Shown here in pieces: positions 18,076 through 27,178 of a stretch of 64,000 bases of DNA. Made by a program: the position numbers and the translations under genes. The notes below the pieces were generated by a model. It was not told the DNA's origin, searched no databases, and was given only the letters and a program-made list of their open reading frames with translations. Source of the DNA: Streptomyces sp. CC228A (GTDB lineage Bacteria; Actinomycetota; Actinomycetes; Streptomycetales; Streptomycetaceae). How positions within the stretch are numbered: position 1 is the stretch's first letter; the number at the start of each line of letters is the position of its first letter. The stretch is from the NCBI RefSeq assembly GCF_021390935.1, contig NZ_JAJPUI010000005.1, positions 248,001 through 312,000 on the forward strand, written 5' to 3'.

Positions 18076-19371
18076 ATGACCGCTGCACCCGGAGGAAGAA
18101 CGGCGAATTGGTCAGCGCGGCTGAAAGTCGCCCTGGCCGGCATCGCTCGCGCCGATCTGGCCCGGCACCCCAGGGAGAGGAGTCGAGTGAGCGAGTACCT
18201 GACCGAAGTTGATCAACTGGATCTGGCTCGGACACTCTTTGACGACGCAAAGAGCGGAATCGAGGATTCCCCCGATCTGGTGCGACTTCTTGATCTTGCC
18301 ACGGCCGCGATGGAGTTCGAGCAGCTCTTTGGTAACGACTTCTCGGCTTCTTCCGCATTCGGTGCGGCGGTATCCGTGATGAGGTCGCAACAACAGCTCG
18401 AACCCTGGCTGTACGGCGGAGTCGCGCATGTGGGATGGGTGGCGTTCCACCTGTCCCGCACCTCGGGGTCCTCCCTTCAGGGAGTCAACCGCTTCGACGA
18501 CATGATCACGGAATGGGTCGCTGATTTCCCCGAGGACCGAGACATCGATCTTCCCGCCGGACTGCTCGGGCTGGGCGTGTACGCGCTGGTCCATCCCGAT
18601 CAGGCGGTCCGGGAGCGGATCACCAGCCAGATTCTGCAGGTCATACGCAAGCGGGCGGAAGAGGACGACGGTCTCTATGTGCGTCTGACCGCGTCACCGG
18701 CGCGCATGAACCTTCGCCCCCACATGATCGGCCAGCGGGACCTCGGTGTCGCGCACGGTGTGGCCGGCCTCATCTCCTATCTGGCCTCCGCTTCGATGAG
18801 CCGTCTGCGCTGCGCGGGGGAGGCGACTCAGCTTCTCTCCGCCACTCTGAAGTGGTTCCTCCGCCAGCGGAGCCCGCTGAACGGCACGATCTACCCGAAT
18901 TCTGTGGAGAGCCGGTACGAGCCGTCCCGCAGCGCCTGGTGCTACGGCGATCCGGGTATTTCCCTCGCGCTTCTGGTGGCGGCGGAGGCGACGGGCTCCG
19001 CGTCGGTCGCCGCAGCCGCACGCGAAGCCGCGGCGGCCGCCCTCGCCCGGCCGGCCGATCGCGCCCGCGTCGTCGACGCCTGCCTGTGCCACGGAACCGC
19101 CGGCCTCGCATGGTTCGGGCGCCGTGCGGCCGAGGCCTGGGAACTGCCCGAGGCCAGGACGTACGGCGCCCGTTGGGCCGCGCGGATCGCCCAGGAGCGG
19201 CGTCAAGGACCGCTGCACTACGTCGGGTTCGAGGGAACCCGACGTGACACCTCCTTCCTGGAAGGGGACCTCGGCGTCGCCCTGGCCCTCGCCTACCACG
19301 CGACCGGACGCCCTCCGCTCTGGGAAGAACGACTGCTCACCATCCGCATACGCGCCCTGGGGGACTTGTGA
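18076..19371 (+). CDS. lanC: Lanthipeptide cyclase LanC
   Basis: This 431-residue alpha/alpha-barrel cyclase adds Cys thiols to Dha/Dhb to form lanthionine rings. The Zn ligands are visible: C289 in WCYGDPG, and C338-H339 in CLCHGTAG. The catalytic His region is GVAHGVAGL. ATG at 18076 has GGAG eight bases upstream and is preferred to a TTG 18 bp earlier. Its stop overlaps the YcaO GTG. With LanB across the divergent promoter, it makes a complete class I lanthipeptide pair. Confidence 0.93.
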   Translation: MTAAPGGRTANWSARLKVALAGIARADLARHPRERSRVSEYLTEVDQLDLARTLFDDAKSGIEDSPDLVRLLDLATAAMEFEQLFGNDFSASSAFGAAVSVMRSQQQLEPWLYGGVAHVGWVAFHLSRTSGSSLQGVNRFDDMITEWVADFPEDRDIDLPAGLLGLGVYALVHPDQAVRERITSQILQVIRKRAEEDDGLYVRLTASPARMNLRPHMIGQRDLGVAHGVAGLISYLASASMSRLRCAGEATQLLSATLKWFLRQRSPLNGTIYPNSVESRYEPSRSAWCYGDPGISLALLVAAEATGSASVAAAAREAAAAALARPADRARVVDACLCHGTAGLAWFGRRAAEAWELPEARTYGARWAARIAQERRQGPLHYVGFEGTRRDTSFLEGDLGVALALAYHATGRPPLWEERLLTIRIRALGDL

Positions 19372-20654
19372 GTTCGGCTCTGGTTGAGGCCGCTCTGGGC
19401 CGCGACATCCCGTCGCTGCTCGCCCCTGGCCGTCCTCGGCTCCCGAAGAGGCGGCTCGACGGTACCCACCGCGTCGTCGCGCCCGAGGAAACCCTTGAAC
19501 GCGTGCGTCCGTACCTGCCCAGGCTGGGGATCACCCGCCTCGCCGACATTACCGGCCTGGACACGATCGGCATCCCTGTCACCCTTGCTGTACGACCCAA
19601 CGGCCGTGTTCTGAGTGTCAGTTCGGGCAAGGGACTCACCGCAACGAGCGCCCTGGTGTCCGGGCTGATGGAGTCCCTGGAACTCCACCACGCCGAAGTG
19701 GAGTGGTCTCCCCCGTCGCTGCGCCGCTCCTACGCGGAGATGAGACGCGAGTACGTGGTCCCAGCCAAGCAGGACCTGCCCCTGGCCAAGGCCGCGCCCT
19801 TCCCCGAGCACTGGCCCTACGAGTGGACCTGGGGCTGGGACCTGATCGGCCAGCAGAGTGCGGCCCTTCCGGTGTCGATGATCCACATGGGAAACCGCTC
19901 CACGCGCATCCACGACCTCTTCTCCTTCCAGATCACCTCCAACGGGCTCGCCTCCGGGAACACGGCCGCCGAGGCGGTCACCGCCGGCCTGCTGGAGGTG
20001 ATCGAGCGGGACGCGATCGCCTGCCACACCGAGGCATGGCGCCACGGCGCCGTGCCACCCCTGGTCGACCTCTCCACCGTCGAGTACCCCACCGTGCGCG
20101 CGCTAACGGCACGACTCGACGACGCGGACATAGTCGTGCTGCTCTTCGACTGCTCGGTCGACACGGGAGTTCCCGTCTACTGGGCGAACATCGTCGACCC
20201 ACACCAACTGGTGCCGGGCACGTTCTCCGGGTACGGTGCGCACCTCGACCCGGAGATCGCCATGACCCGGGCCATCACCGAGGCCGTGCAGGCGCGTACC
20301 GTCACCGTGGCGGGGTCGCGCGACGATATCTACCGCCACCGCGAAGCCCTGCGCCGGGCGCATTCCGGAAGCGACGAGGGCTGGCGGTCGACGGCCGCGT
20401 CCGCCCCGGCCGCGCCCGCTCCGCCGCCCTCGCATGCGGGCTACACCTTCGAGGCCGACACGGAGACCCTGCTCGACCGCCTCAAGAGCGCGGGACTGGA
20501 GCGGGCCATCGTGGTCGACCTCAGCACTCAGTGGTGTCCGGCAACCGTGGTGAAGATCGTCGTCCCGGGCCTGGAGGGCTATCGGTTCGAGAACTACGAA
20601 CCCGGCCACCGCGCCCGCTCCTTCGTTTCCGCCCGGGGAGGTGCGCGGTCGTGA
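19368..20654 (+). CDS. ycaO: YcaO-domain peptide backbone-activating enzyme
   Basis: The 428-residue YcaO protein phosphorylates backbone amides with ATP, for azoline, thioamide or amidine formation. ATP/Mg-binding acidic motifs are present: LMESLELHHAE, LLEVIERDAI and ITEAVQAR. It lacks a fused ocin-ThiF or E1-like partner domain, and no such gene is nearby. The immediate partner is TfuA, coupled by a 4-bp overlap. YcaO plus TfuA is the arrangement associated with thioamide installation, so a backbone thioamide on the Cys/Thr-rich core is the leading prediction. The C-terminal PxPxP motif of azoline-forming YcaOs is not evident. Confidence 0.92.
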   Translation: MSSALVEAALGRDIPSLLAPGRPRLPKRRLDGTHRVVAPEETLERVRPYLPRLGITRLADITGLDTIGIPVTLAVRPNGRVLSVSSGKGLTATSALVSGLMESLELHHAEVEWSPPSLRRSYAEMRREYVVPAKQDLPLAKAAPFPEHWPYEWTWGWDLIGQQSAALPVSMIHMGNRSTRIHDLFSFQITSNGLASGNTAAEAVTAGLLEVIERDAIACHTEAWRHGAVPPLVDLSTVEYPTVRALTARLDDADIVVLLFDCSVDTGVPVYWANIVDPHQLVPGTFSGYGAHLDPEIAMTRAITEAVQARTVTVAGSRDDIYRHREALRRAHSGSDEGWRSTAASAPAAPAPPPSHAGYTFEADTETLLDRLKSAGLERAIVVDLSTQWCPATVVKIVVPGLEGYRFENYEPGHRARSFVSARGGARS

Positions 20655-22036
20655 CCATTGTCGTCTTCCTCGGCCCGAGCCTGCCTCTGGAGGATGCTCG
20701 GAGCATCCTGCCCGATGCCGTCTACCTGCCCCCGGCCCGCCAGGCGGACCTGATCTCCGCACTCGACCGCGCCCCGGACGCGATCGGTCTCATCGACGGT
20801 GAGTTCCACCAGTCCCGGTCGGTGTGGCACAAGGAGATCCTTATCGCGCTCGAGCGAGGGGTCCGCGTCTTCGGCTCCTCCAGCATGGGCGCCCTGCGCG
20901 CCGCCGAGTTGGAGCCCTACGGCATGACCGGCGTGGGCGGGGTCTTCGAGCGCTTCGCCTCCGGGGAGCTCATCGACGACGACGAAGTCGCCCTGCTGTA
21001 CCACATGGAGGACGGCGACTATCGGCATGTGTCCGAGCCGATGGTCAACATCCGGGCCACGCTCGAAGCCGCAGCAGCCTCCGGCCGTGTCCCCGAGAGC
21101 CTGCTCACCGACGCCCTACGTGCGGCAAAGTCGCTGCACTACACGGAACGGACCCGCCGGGCAGTGGTAGAACGCCTCCGCGCCGAGGGGTCCGACGCCG
21201 AAGCCGTCGCGGCGCTCGACGAGGTCTGGGCCGCAGGGCCCGTGGACATCAAGGCGCAGGACGCACGTCAACTGCTGCACCTGCTCCGTCTCTACGCCGA
21301 ACAGGGAGCACCGCGCGGGGGGACCGTTCCGAAGGTGGCGCGTACGGCGGCACTGGACAGCCTCTACGACAGGGAACGCCGCGTCGGCATCGGCGGCCTG
21401 AGCGTCTCCATGGAGGAGATCGCCGAGTACATCCAGCTCCACCACCCTCGGGCCGCGGCGGTCAACGCCGCCGCGATGAACCGCACGCTCGTGCTCGTGC
21501 TCGCCGACCTGCTGCACGTCGAACCGACGGAAGCGGAGGTCGAGAGCGAGGAGCACCGGTGGCGGGTCCGGCACGGCAAGACCGAGGAAGGCGCCTTCTC
21601 CACGTGGCTGGCACAGAACCACCTGGCCCGTGAGGAGTTCCGACAGCTGGCCCGGGAGAACGCCGTCTGCCGCCACCTGTGGCGCTGGCTGCTGTACGTC
21701 CGCCATGTCGAACGCACCGCCCGGCCCCTGCTCGACCACCTCCGCTGGGAGGACTCCTACGTCCCGTGGGCCTCCGACGCGGCCGCCCACACCGCGCTGC
21801 CGGCACCGCGGGACGAAGGTCTCCTGCAGACGCTTACCCCCGAGGAGGTCGAGCGGATCCACGCCGAGCATCGGTCGCGGCATGGGCTCCCCGCCGAGAC
21901 CGACCTGGCCTCCTGGGCCGAGGAGGCCGGTTTCAACTCGCCCGAGTTGCTCCTGCTGGCTCTCGTGAAAGCGAGCCACAGACACGCGGTCACGACCACC
22001 CACTCACCGTCTCGTCACGAAGAGGAACAGCAATGA
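20651..22036 (+). CDS. tfuA: TfuA-like YcaO partner protein
   Basis: The first about 210 residues are a TfuA core: VVFLGPSLPLEDA, YLPPARQADL, IGLIDGEFHQSRSVWHKEIL and FGSSSMGALRAAELEPYGM. The remaining about 250 residues, mostly helical and with a segment HWRVRHGKTE-like in composition, extend well beyond the core. TfuA proteins partner YcaO enzymes in thioamidation, possibly by delivering sulfur. The GTG start overlaps the YcaO stop. Its own ATGA overlap with the next gene extends the coupled operon. The long C-terminal extension is not something I can assign. Confidence 0.88.
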   Translation: MTIVVFLGPSLPLEDARSILPDAVYLPPARQADLISALDRAPDAIGLIDGEFHQSRSVWHKEILIALERGVRVFGSSSMGALRAAELEPYGMTGVGGVFERFASGELIDDDEVALLYHMEDGDYRHVSEPMVNIRATLEAAAASGRVPESLLTDALRAAKSLHYTERTRRAVVERLRAEGSDAEAVAALDEVWAAGPVDIKAQDARQLLHLLRLYAEQGAPRGGTVPKVARTAALDSLYDRERRVGIGGLSVSMEEIAEYIQLHHPRAAAVNAAAMNRTLVLVLADLLHVEPTEAEVESEEHRWRVRHGKTEEGAFSTWLAQNHLAREEFRQLARENAVCRHLWRWLLYVRHVERTARPLLDHLRWEDSYVPWASDAAAHTALPAPRDEGLLQTLTPEEVERIHAEHRSRHGLPAETDLASWAEEAGFNSPELLLLALVKASHRHAVTTTHSPSRHEEEQQ

Positions 22037-22821
22037 CTGGAATGGACCGTCGCACCCTGCTCAGGACGACTGCCACAGCCGCGGCCGCGGCGGGCCTGAG
22101 CTCCCTTCCCGGTGTGGCCACCGCGTCCGGAAGCGACGCGGCCCGCAGCCCTGGGACGCAGCTTCCGCGGGTGCCGGGCATGCACGGCGACCGCCTCGCC
22201 AACGAACTCTGGTACGTCTACGAGCAGACCTTCTACTACAACGCCACGCCGGAGATACGCGCGGCGTTCGCGGCCGTCGGAGAGCACGCGGGCGGCGACG
22301 TGGAGGGGATGTTCTACGTCTACAGCCTCACCCGCAAGGCGGGGACGTACCCGGAGAAGTTCTACTCCCGGGTGGAGCCGGCCCGGGACGCCTACGCCTA
22401 TCTCTCCCGCCTCCAGCTGGAGATCCTGGACCGCTACTGTCGCAATGAGCGCGACCTCGCCCGTGTGTTCCTGCGCCTGGGCGACGGTTCGCTCTACGAC
22501 CCGCGCATGCCCGAGGGCTTCAAGGTCCACATGATGAACCTGGGCCCCAATGGCGAACCGCCCATGAACTGGCTCGTATGGCACGCGATCATCCGCGCCA
22601 TGACCATGCTCGACATCGACGCGCGCCGCTGGAACTCCATCGACCGCTGGGTCGGACTCGGCTGGGCCGCCCAGTCGATCCTCAAGCCGCGCCCCGAGCA
22701 GGTCAATCCGCCCATGGCGCGCAAGGCCGCGCATCGGCTGACGCTCGAGTGGGCCCGCCGCACTCCCGAGGAAATGGACAAGGCGTTCGACTCGTTCCCT
22801 TACCCGGAGGGCGTTTCCTGA
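22033..22821 (+). CDS. Tat-signal secreted protein of unknown function
   Basis: The 262-residue protein opens with a twin-arginine signal (MDRRTLLRTT, then an Ala-rich hydrophobic stretch), so a folded protein is exported. The mature part is rich in aromatic residues (ELWYVYEQTFYYNATPE, then FYVYSLTRKAGTYPEKFYSRVEP) and I do not recognise it. It overlaps the TfuA stop by 4 bp and is therefore cotranslated with the YcaO/TfuA pair. It may act outside the membrane, for example in leader removal, binding or immunity. No protease catalytic motif is apparent. Confidence 0.75.
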   Translation: MTGMDRRTLLRTTATAAAAAGLSSLPGVATASGSDAARSPGTQLPRVPGMHGDRLANELWYVYEQTFYYNATPEIRAAFAAVGEHAGGDVEGMFYVYSLTRKAGTYPEKFYSRVEPARDAYAYLSRLQLEILDRYCRNERDLARVFLRLGDGSLYDPRMPEGFKVHMMNLGPNGEPPMNWLVWHAIIRAMTMLDIDARRWNSIDRWVGLGWAAQSILKPRPEQVNPPMARKAAHRLTLEWARRTPEEMDKAFDSFPYPEGVS

Positions 22822-22885
22822 CGGATGTCGAGCCGGAACCCACGGTACGACCCAACCTTTGTGTCATGTACGGGGGGAGACAAGC

Positions 22886-23605
22886 ATGGCAACAGCTACG
22901 CCAAACGCACTGAACGAACCGCGCACCATCAGTTCGGGGGATGAGAACGCGACACCGCGGCTCAAGGGCAGCTCCGCCAGGCGGAAGGTGGCCATGGTGA
23001 CGGATGTCGGCCTGCAGCTTCCGGGTGGCATGTCGTTCGAAAGCTGGGAGAAGGCCGGCCGGAACCTGGCCCGTGTCGCCAGTTCGTCAGCCTGGTGCCT
23101 CGGCGACTGGATCGTCTACGGGCAGTCGCGGTACGAGGGGCGTTACCGCGATGCCGTCGAGTCGGTGGGACTCGACTACCAGACCGTTCGCAACTACGCG
23201 TGGGTCGCCCGGCGCGTTCCCCAGTCGGCACGGCGCAAGGAACTCAGCTTCCAGCATCACGCGGAAGTCGCGTCGCTCAGCCCGCAGGAGCAGGAATCCT
23301 GGCTGGACCGGGCGGTCAAGGAGAGATGGTCCCGGAACCAGCTGCGCGGGGAATTACGTGCGGCCAGGTCCACGGAGCCCCGTCCCGCGACGACCGTGAG
23401 CATGCCGAAGCTCGAGGTTCCGGAAGCGCAGCTCGCCCGCTGGCGGAAGGCCGCGGAACTGGCCGGTGCCAGCCTCCAAGGCTGGATCGTCAACCTCCTC
23501 GAGTCCGAGGCGAATTCCGTCCTCGCGGACACGAGAGCACCGTCCCCGGACGAGGTGGACGCAGAAGTTCTCCCCGCGATTCCGACACAGAAGGGTCGAG
23601 ACTGA
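22886..23605 (+). CDS. LmbU-family transcriptional regulator with TTA codon
   Basis: The 239-residue protein matches the LmbU family of actinomycete antibiotic-pathway regulators: LPGGMSFESWEKAGRNL, SSAWCLGDWIVYGQSRY, LDYQTVRNYAWVARRVP and LSFQHHAEVASL. A G-rich ribosome site (GGGGGGAGA) precedes the ATG at 22886. Codon 157 is TTA, rare in Streptomyces and dependent on the bldA tRNA, so translation should be tied to development. It sits between the lanthipeptide operon and the ebo operon and could control either. Confidence 0.9.
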   Translation: MATATPNALNEPRTISSGDENATPRLKGSSARRKVAMVTDVGLQLPGGMSFESWEKAGRNLARVASSSAWCLGDWIVYGQSRYEGRYRDAVESVGLDYQTVRNYAWVARRVPQSARRKELSFQHHAEVASLSPQEQESWLDRAVKERWSRNQLRGELRAARSTEPRPATTVSMPKLEVPEAQLARWRKAAELAGASLQGWIVNLLESEANSVLADTRAPSPDEVDAEVLPAIPTQKGRD

Positions 23606-23606
23606 C

Positions 23607-24779
23607 ATGCCGCTCCCTCTTCCACAGCGCCTGGGTGTCTGGCTCGTGGGCGCTCGCGGATCCGTCGCCACCACCACGGTGGCGGGCGCGGGCGCCATGG
23701 CGGCCGGCCTCACCGGAACGACCGGGTGCGTCACGGCGGAGCCGGAGTTCGCCGACGCCGCGCTGCCGGCCTTCGACGACCTCGTCTTCGGAGGCCACGA
23801 CGTCTCCGCCGTGCCTCTCCCCAAGCGCGCGGAACAACTCGCCGACTCCGGCGTGCTACCGGGCTGGTTCCTCGAGCAGGTGCAGCCCGCCCTGAGCGCT
23901 GCGGACCGTGAGATCCGTCCCGGAGCGACCGTGGACCACGGCAGGCGCACTCAGCAGGAGGTCGCCGAGGGTCTCGTGGCGGATCTGCGGTCCTTCCGCT
24001 CCAGGACGGGCGTGACAGCGGTCGTGGTGGTCAACGTGGCTTCCACCGAGGCACCGGCCCCGCTCCACCCGGCGACGGCGAGCCTGGAGGCAATGCGGGC
24101 GGCCCTCGCCACCGACTCGACCGTCCTGCCGCTCAGTTCCCTTTATGCGTACGCCGCGCTGAGCGCGGGCTGCGCCTACGTCGATTTCACTCCCTCCACC
24201 GGGGCACGTCTGCCGGCACTCGATGAGCTGGCCCGGCTCAACGGGCTCCCGTATGCCGGTAGTGACGGCAAGACCGGGGAAACCCTGGTGAAGAGCGTGC
24301 TGGCGCCGATGTTCCGCATGCGGGCCCTGAAGGTCCGCTCCTGGTCCGGCACCAATCTGCTGGGTGGCGGGGACGGAGCCACCCTGGCCGACCCGGCAGC
24401 GGCAGCCGGCAAGATCGAGTCGAAGGGCCACGCCGTCCGGGAGATCCTCGGCCATTCCGTGGAAGGGCACACCCATATCGATCACGTGCCGGACCTGGGC
24501 GAGTGGAAGACAGCCTGGGACCACATCTCCTTCGAGGGGTTCCTCGGCACACGCATGACCCTGCAGTTCACCTGGCAGGGCTGTGACTCGGCACTCGCCG
24601 CACCCCTGGTCCTGGACCTCGCCCGCCTCATGGGCCTGGCCCTGCGGCGTGGAGAGGCCGGACCGCAGTCCCAGCTCGGGTTCTTCTTCAAGGATCCGGT
24701 AGACGCAACGGAACACGGCCTGGCGGCACAGTACGAGCGTCTGCGGGACTGGGCGACCGACGGCCCGGTGCCCCGGTGA
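23607..24779 (+). CDS. myo-Inositol-1-phosphate synthase family protein
   Basis: The 390-residue protein has an N-terminal Rossmann motif (GVWLVGARGSVATTTVAGAGA) and family blocks VVVVNVASTEAP, GSDGKTGETLVKSVLAPMF and SWSGTNLLGGGDGATL. The enzyme converts glucose-6-phosphate to inositol-1-phosphate using NAD. It heads the ebo-type operon, at the place where other ebo clusters have an EboD sugar-phosphate cyclase. A cyclitol could then be prenylated by the UbiA-type enzyme that follows. This copy belongs to the accessory pathway and need not be the housekeeping enzyme. Confidence 0.88.
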   Translation: MPLPLPQRLGVWLVGARGSVATTTVAGAGAMAAGLTGTTGCVTAEPEFADAALPAFDDLVFGGHDVSAVPLPKRAEQLADSGVLPGWFLEQVQPALSAADREIRPGATVDHGRRTQQEVAEGLVADLRSFRSRTGVTAVVVVNVASTEAPAPLHPATASLEAMRAALATDSTVLPLSSLYAYAALSAGCAYVDFTPSTGARLPALDELARLNGLPYAGSDGKTGETLVKSVLAPMFRMRALKVRSWSGTNLLGGGDGATLADPAAAAGKIESKGHAVREILGHSVEGHTHIDHVPDLGEWKTAWDHISFEGFLGTRMTLQFTWQGCDSALAAPLVLDLARLMGLALRRGEAGPQSQLGFFFKDPVDATEHGLAAQYERLRDWATDGPVPR

Positions 24780-24789
24780 GCGAGGTCGA

Positions 24790-25647
24790 ATGCTGAGCGA
24801 TCTCGCGGTGCTCGTCCGCGCCCCGGCCGCGCTCACGGTTCCTGGCGACGCGTTCGCGGGTGCCGCTGCGGCCGGCCGTCTGTCCGCTCGGACCGCAGCC
24901 ACGGCTGCGTCGTCCGTGTGCCTCTACTGGGCCGGCATGGCGCTCAACGACTATGCCGACCGGCATCTGGACATCCTCGAGCGACCGGAACGTCCCATCC
25001 CGTCGGGCCGCGTCGGCGCCCGCACGGCGCTGACGACCGCCTGCGCCCTCACAGCCGCCGGCCTGGGCATATCCGCCTGGGCCGGAGGTCCCCGCGCCCT
25101 GGCGGGCGCGGTGCCGCTCGCGGTGAGCGTGTGGGCGTACGACCTGGCGTTCAAGGGAACCCGGTGGGGGCCCGCCGCCATGGCGGCGACCCGCGCTCTC
25201 GACGTCCTGCGCGCGGCGGGGCCGTCGGGACTGCGGTCCGCCTTGCCCGCCGCCGTGGTGGCCTGCCATGTCCACACGGTGACCTGGCTCAGCAAGCGCG
25301 AAGAGAGTGGCTCCTCGGCCGCACTGCCGGCCGCCACCCTGGGCATGACAGCCTCTCTCGCCCTCGCTCTCGCCAGGGTCTCGAAGGCCCCGGGGAGACG
25401 CCTGCCCCCGCTGGCGGTCACCGCGCCGCTCGCCGCATACCTCACCAGCTTCGGCGCGGCACAGGCCCAGGCCGTCCGCCGTCCGACCGCGGAGCGCATC
25501 CAGGCCGCGGTGGGCGCCGGAATCCTCGGACTGGTGCCCCTGCAGGCCGCTCTCGTCGGCCGGACGGGCGCGCCGAAGGCCGCGGCGCTGATCTCGGCTG
25601 TCCTGCCCCTGGCCCGCTACCTGACGCGAAGGACCTCTCCCACATGA
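24790..25647 (+). CDS. eboC: UbiA-family prenyltransferase, EboC-like
   Basis: This 285-residue polytopic membrane protein has the Asp-rich motif NDYADRHLD at about residues 55-63, and a second acidic region is weaker. SCO6762-like UbiA proteins of ebo clusters look similar. UbiA enzymes join a polyprenyl diphosphate to an acceptor within the membrane. Here the likely acceptor is the inositol derivative from the previous gene, which is inference. ATG at 24790 follows the synthase stop by ten bases. The stop overlaps the next ATG. Confidence 0.85.
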   Translation: MLSDLAVLVRAPAALTVPGDAFAGAAAAGRLSARTAATAASSVCLYWAGMALNDYADRHLDILERPERPIPSGRVGARTALTTACALTAAGLGISAWAGGPRALAGAVPLAVSVWAYDLAFKGTRWGPAAMAATRALDVLRAAGPSGLRSALPAAVVACHVHTVTWLSKREESGSSAALPAATLGMTASLALALARVSKAPGRRLPPLAVTAPLAAYLTSFGAAQAQAVRRPTAERIQAAVGAGILGLVPLQAALVGRTGAPKAAALISAVLPLARYLTRRTSPT

Positions 25648-26540
25648 CGCCCGCCCCGCCCCGGCAGGGCCTGCCCCTGCGCTTCGGATACGGCACAAAC
25701 GGCTTTTCCAACCACTCCCTCGACGACACACTGACCGTCCTGACCGACCTCGGCTACGACGGCGTGGCACTGACCCTCGATCACGCCCACCTCAACCCCT
25801 TCGACGCCGGACTCGCCCGCCGGGTCTCCGCGCTGCGGGCCCGTCTCGACGACGCGGGCCTGGCCGTGGTCGTCGAAACGGGCGCCCGCTACCTGCTCGA
25901 TCCTTGGCACAAGCACGAACCGACCCTGCTGACCGGGGACGACGACGGGAGGAAGCGCAGACTCGACTTCCTGGAGCGAGCGGCGACAGTGGCCGCGGAT
26001 CTCGGGGCCGAGGCGGTCTCCTTCTGGAGCGGGATCCTGCCCGACGACGTCCCAGAGGAGCACGGATGGCGTCTGCTGGCCGACGGGTGCGCTCGCCTCG
26101 TGGACACAGCCGAACGCCTCGGCGTCCAGCTGGGTTTCGAGCCGGAACCAGGCATGCTCGTCGGCACCCTGAACGACTTCGAGCGCCTCCACGCGACGCT
26201 CGGGCGCCCCGGGGCGCTGGGCCTGACGCTGGACATCGGCCACTGCCAGTGCCTGGAACCGAACCCCGTGGTCGAATGCGTGCTCCGCGGCGGCCCGCTG
26301 CTGGCCAATGTGCAGATCGAGGACATGCGCCGTGGCCTGCACGAACACCTCATGTTCGGTGAGGGCGAGATCGACTTTCCCCCCGTGCTGGCGGCTCTCG
26401 CGGAGTGCGGTTACTCGGGCCTGATCTCCGTCGAGCTCCCCCGGAGCGGCCATGCGGCACCGCAGCTGGCCCGCCAGAGCCTGGCCTTCCTGCGCGAGGC
26501 GAGCACGCTCGCCACCGACTACGTGGGGAGCCTGCGGTGA
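25644..26540 (+). CDS. Sugar-phosphate isomerase/epimerase-like TIM barrel
   Basis: The 298-residue protein is of the xylose-isomerase-like TIM-barrel (AP endonuclease 2) superfamily. It has a FGYGTNGF N-terminus and metal-ligand-type motifs GFEPEPGML, LTLDIGHCQC and VQIEDM, then EGEIDFPPVL. It probably epimerises, isomerises or otherwise rearranges a sugar or cyclitol intermediate. It overlaps genes on both sides by 4 bp. A second TIM-barrel protein (EboE) occurs in the same operon, so the two likely have distinct roles. Confidence 0.8.
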   Translation: MTPAPPRQGLPLRFGYGTNGFSNHSLDDTLTVLTDLGYDGVALTLDHAHLNPFDAGLARRVSALRARLDDAGLAVVVETGARYLLDPWHKHEPTLLTGDDDGRKRRLDFLERAATVAADLGAEAVSFWSGILPDDVPEEHGWRLLADGCARLVDTAERLGVQLGFEPEPGMLVGTLNDFERLHATLGRPGALGLTLDIGHCQCLEPNPVVECVLRGGPLLANVQIEDMRRGLHEHLMFGEGEIDFPPVLAALAECGYSGLISVELPRSGHAAPQLARQSLAFLREASTLATDYVGSLR

Positions 26541-27178
26541 TCCCTCCGACACAGAGCGACGTACGGAAGGCACTGGCCGCCGATCTGAGCACCGAGCAGC
26601 ACGTTTGGCTGACCGCGGCCCTCCGCTCCGTACAGCAGAACCCGCCCGGAATCGACCGGTTCTTCGCGGCCGCCCGCCGCCGCTGCGGACGGTCCGTGCT
26701 GACCGCCGCACCGGAGAACCTGGCCGACTGGACCCGCGACGACGCGGCCCGCGCCCTCCTGCTGCATGCTCTGCCCCCTCACCGCGAGGCCGTCGGCGAT
26801 GCGGTCGCCCGTCTCTATAGGAGTGGTGACGCGGCCGAACGAAGGGCTGTTCTCAGGGCGCTGCCGTTGCTCGACATCGCCGACGCCGCCGTCCCGCTGG
26901 TTCAGGACGCGTTGCGCACGAACGACTCCCGGCTGATCACCGTGGCCATGGGCCCGTACGCGCAGGCTCATCTCGACCAGTCGTCCTGGCGGCAGGGCGT
27001 GCTCAAGTGCCTCTTCGTCGGCATCCCGCTGACGTCCGTCTTCGGCCTGGCCGAGCGCGTGGACACCGAACTGGTCCGGATGGCCACCGCCTTCGCCGAG
27101 GAGAGAACCGCCGCGGGGCGCACGGTCCCCCCTGACGTCGACGCCGTCCTCAGCGCCGGCATCGGTCCCCTCTCGTGA
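26537..27178 (+). CDS. eboA: EboA-domain protein
   Basis: The 213-residue helical protein matches the EboA pattern: RAVLRALPLLDIADAAVPLVQDALRTND and LIEVAMGPYA-like RLITVAMGPYAQAHLDQSSWRQ with KCLFVGIPL. EboA is a helical-repeat protein of unknown biochemical role that is diagnostic of ebo clusters. No signal peptide or membrane segment is seen. It starts at GTG overlapping the previous stop and is coupled to EboB. Confidence 0.8.
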   Translation: MIPPTQSDVRKALAADLSTEQHVWLTAALRSVQQNPPGIDRFFAAARRRCGRSVLTAAPENLADWTRDDAARALLLHALPPHREAVGDAVARLYRSGDAAERRAVLRALPLLDIADAAVPLVQDALRTNDSRLITVAMGPYAQAHLDQSSWRQGVLKCLFVGIPLTSVFGLAERVDTELVRMATAFAEERTAAGRTVPPDVDAVLSAGIGPLS

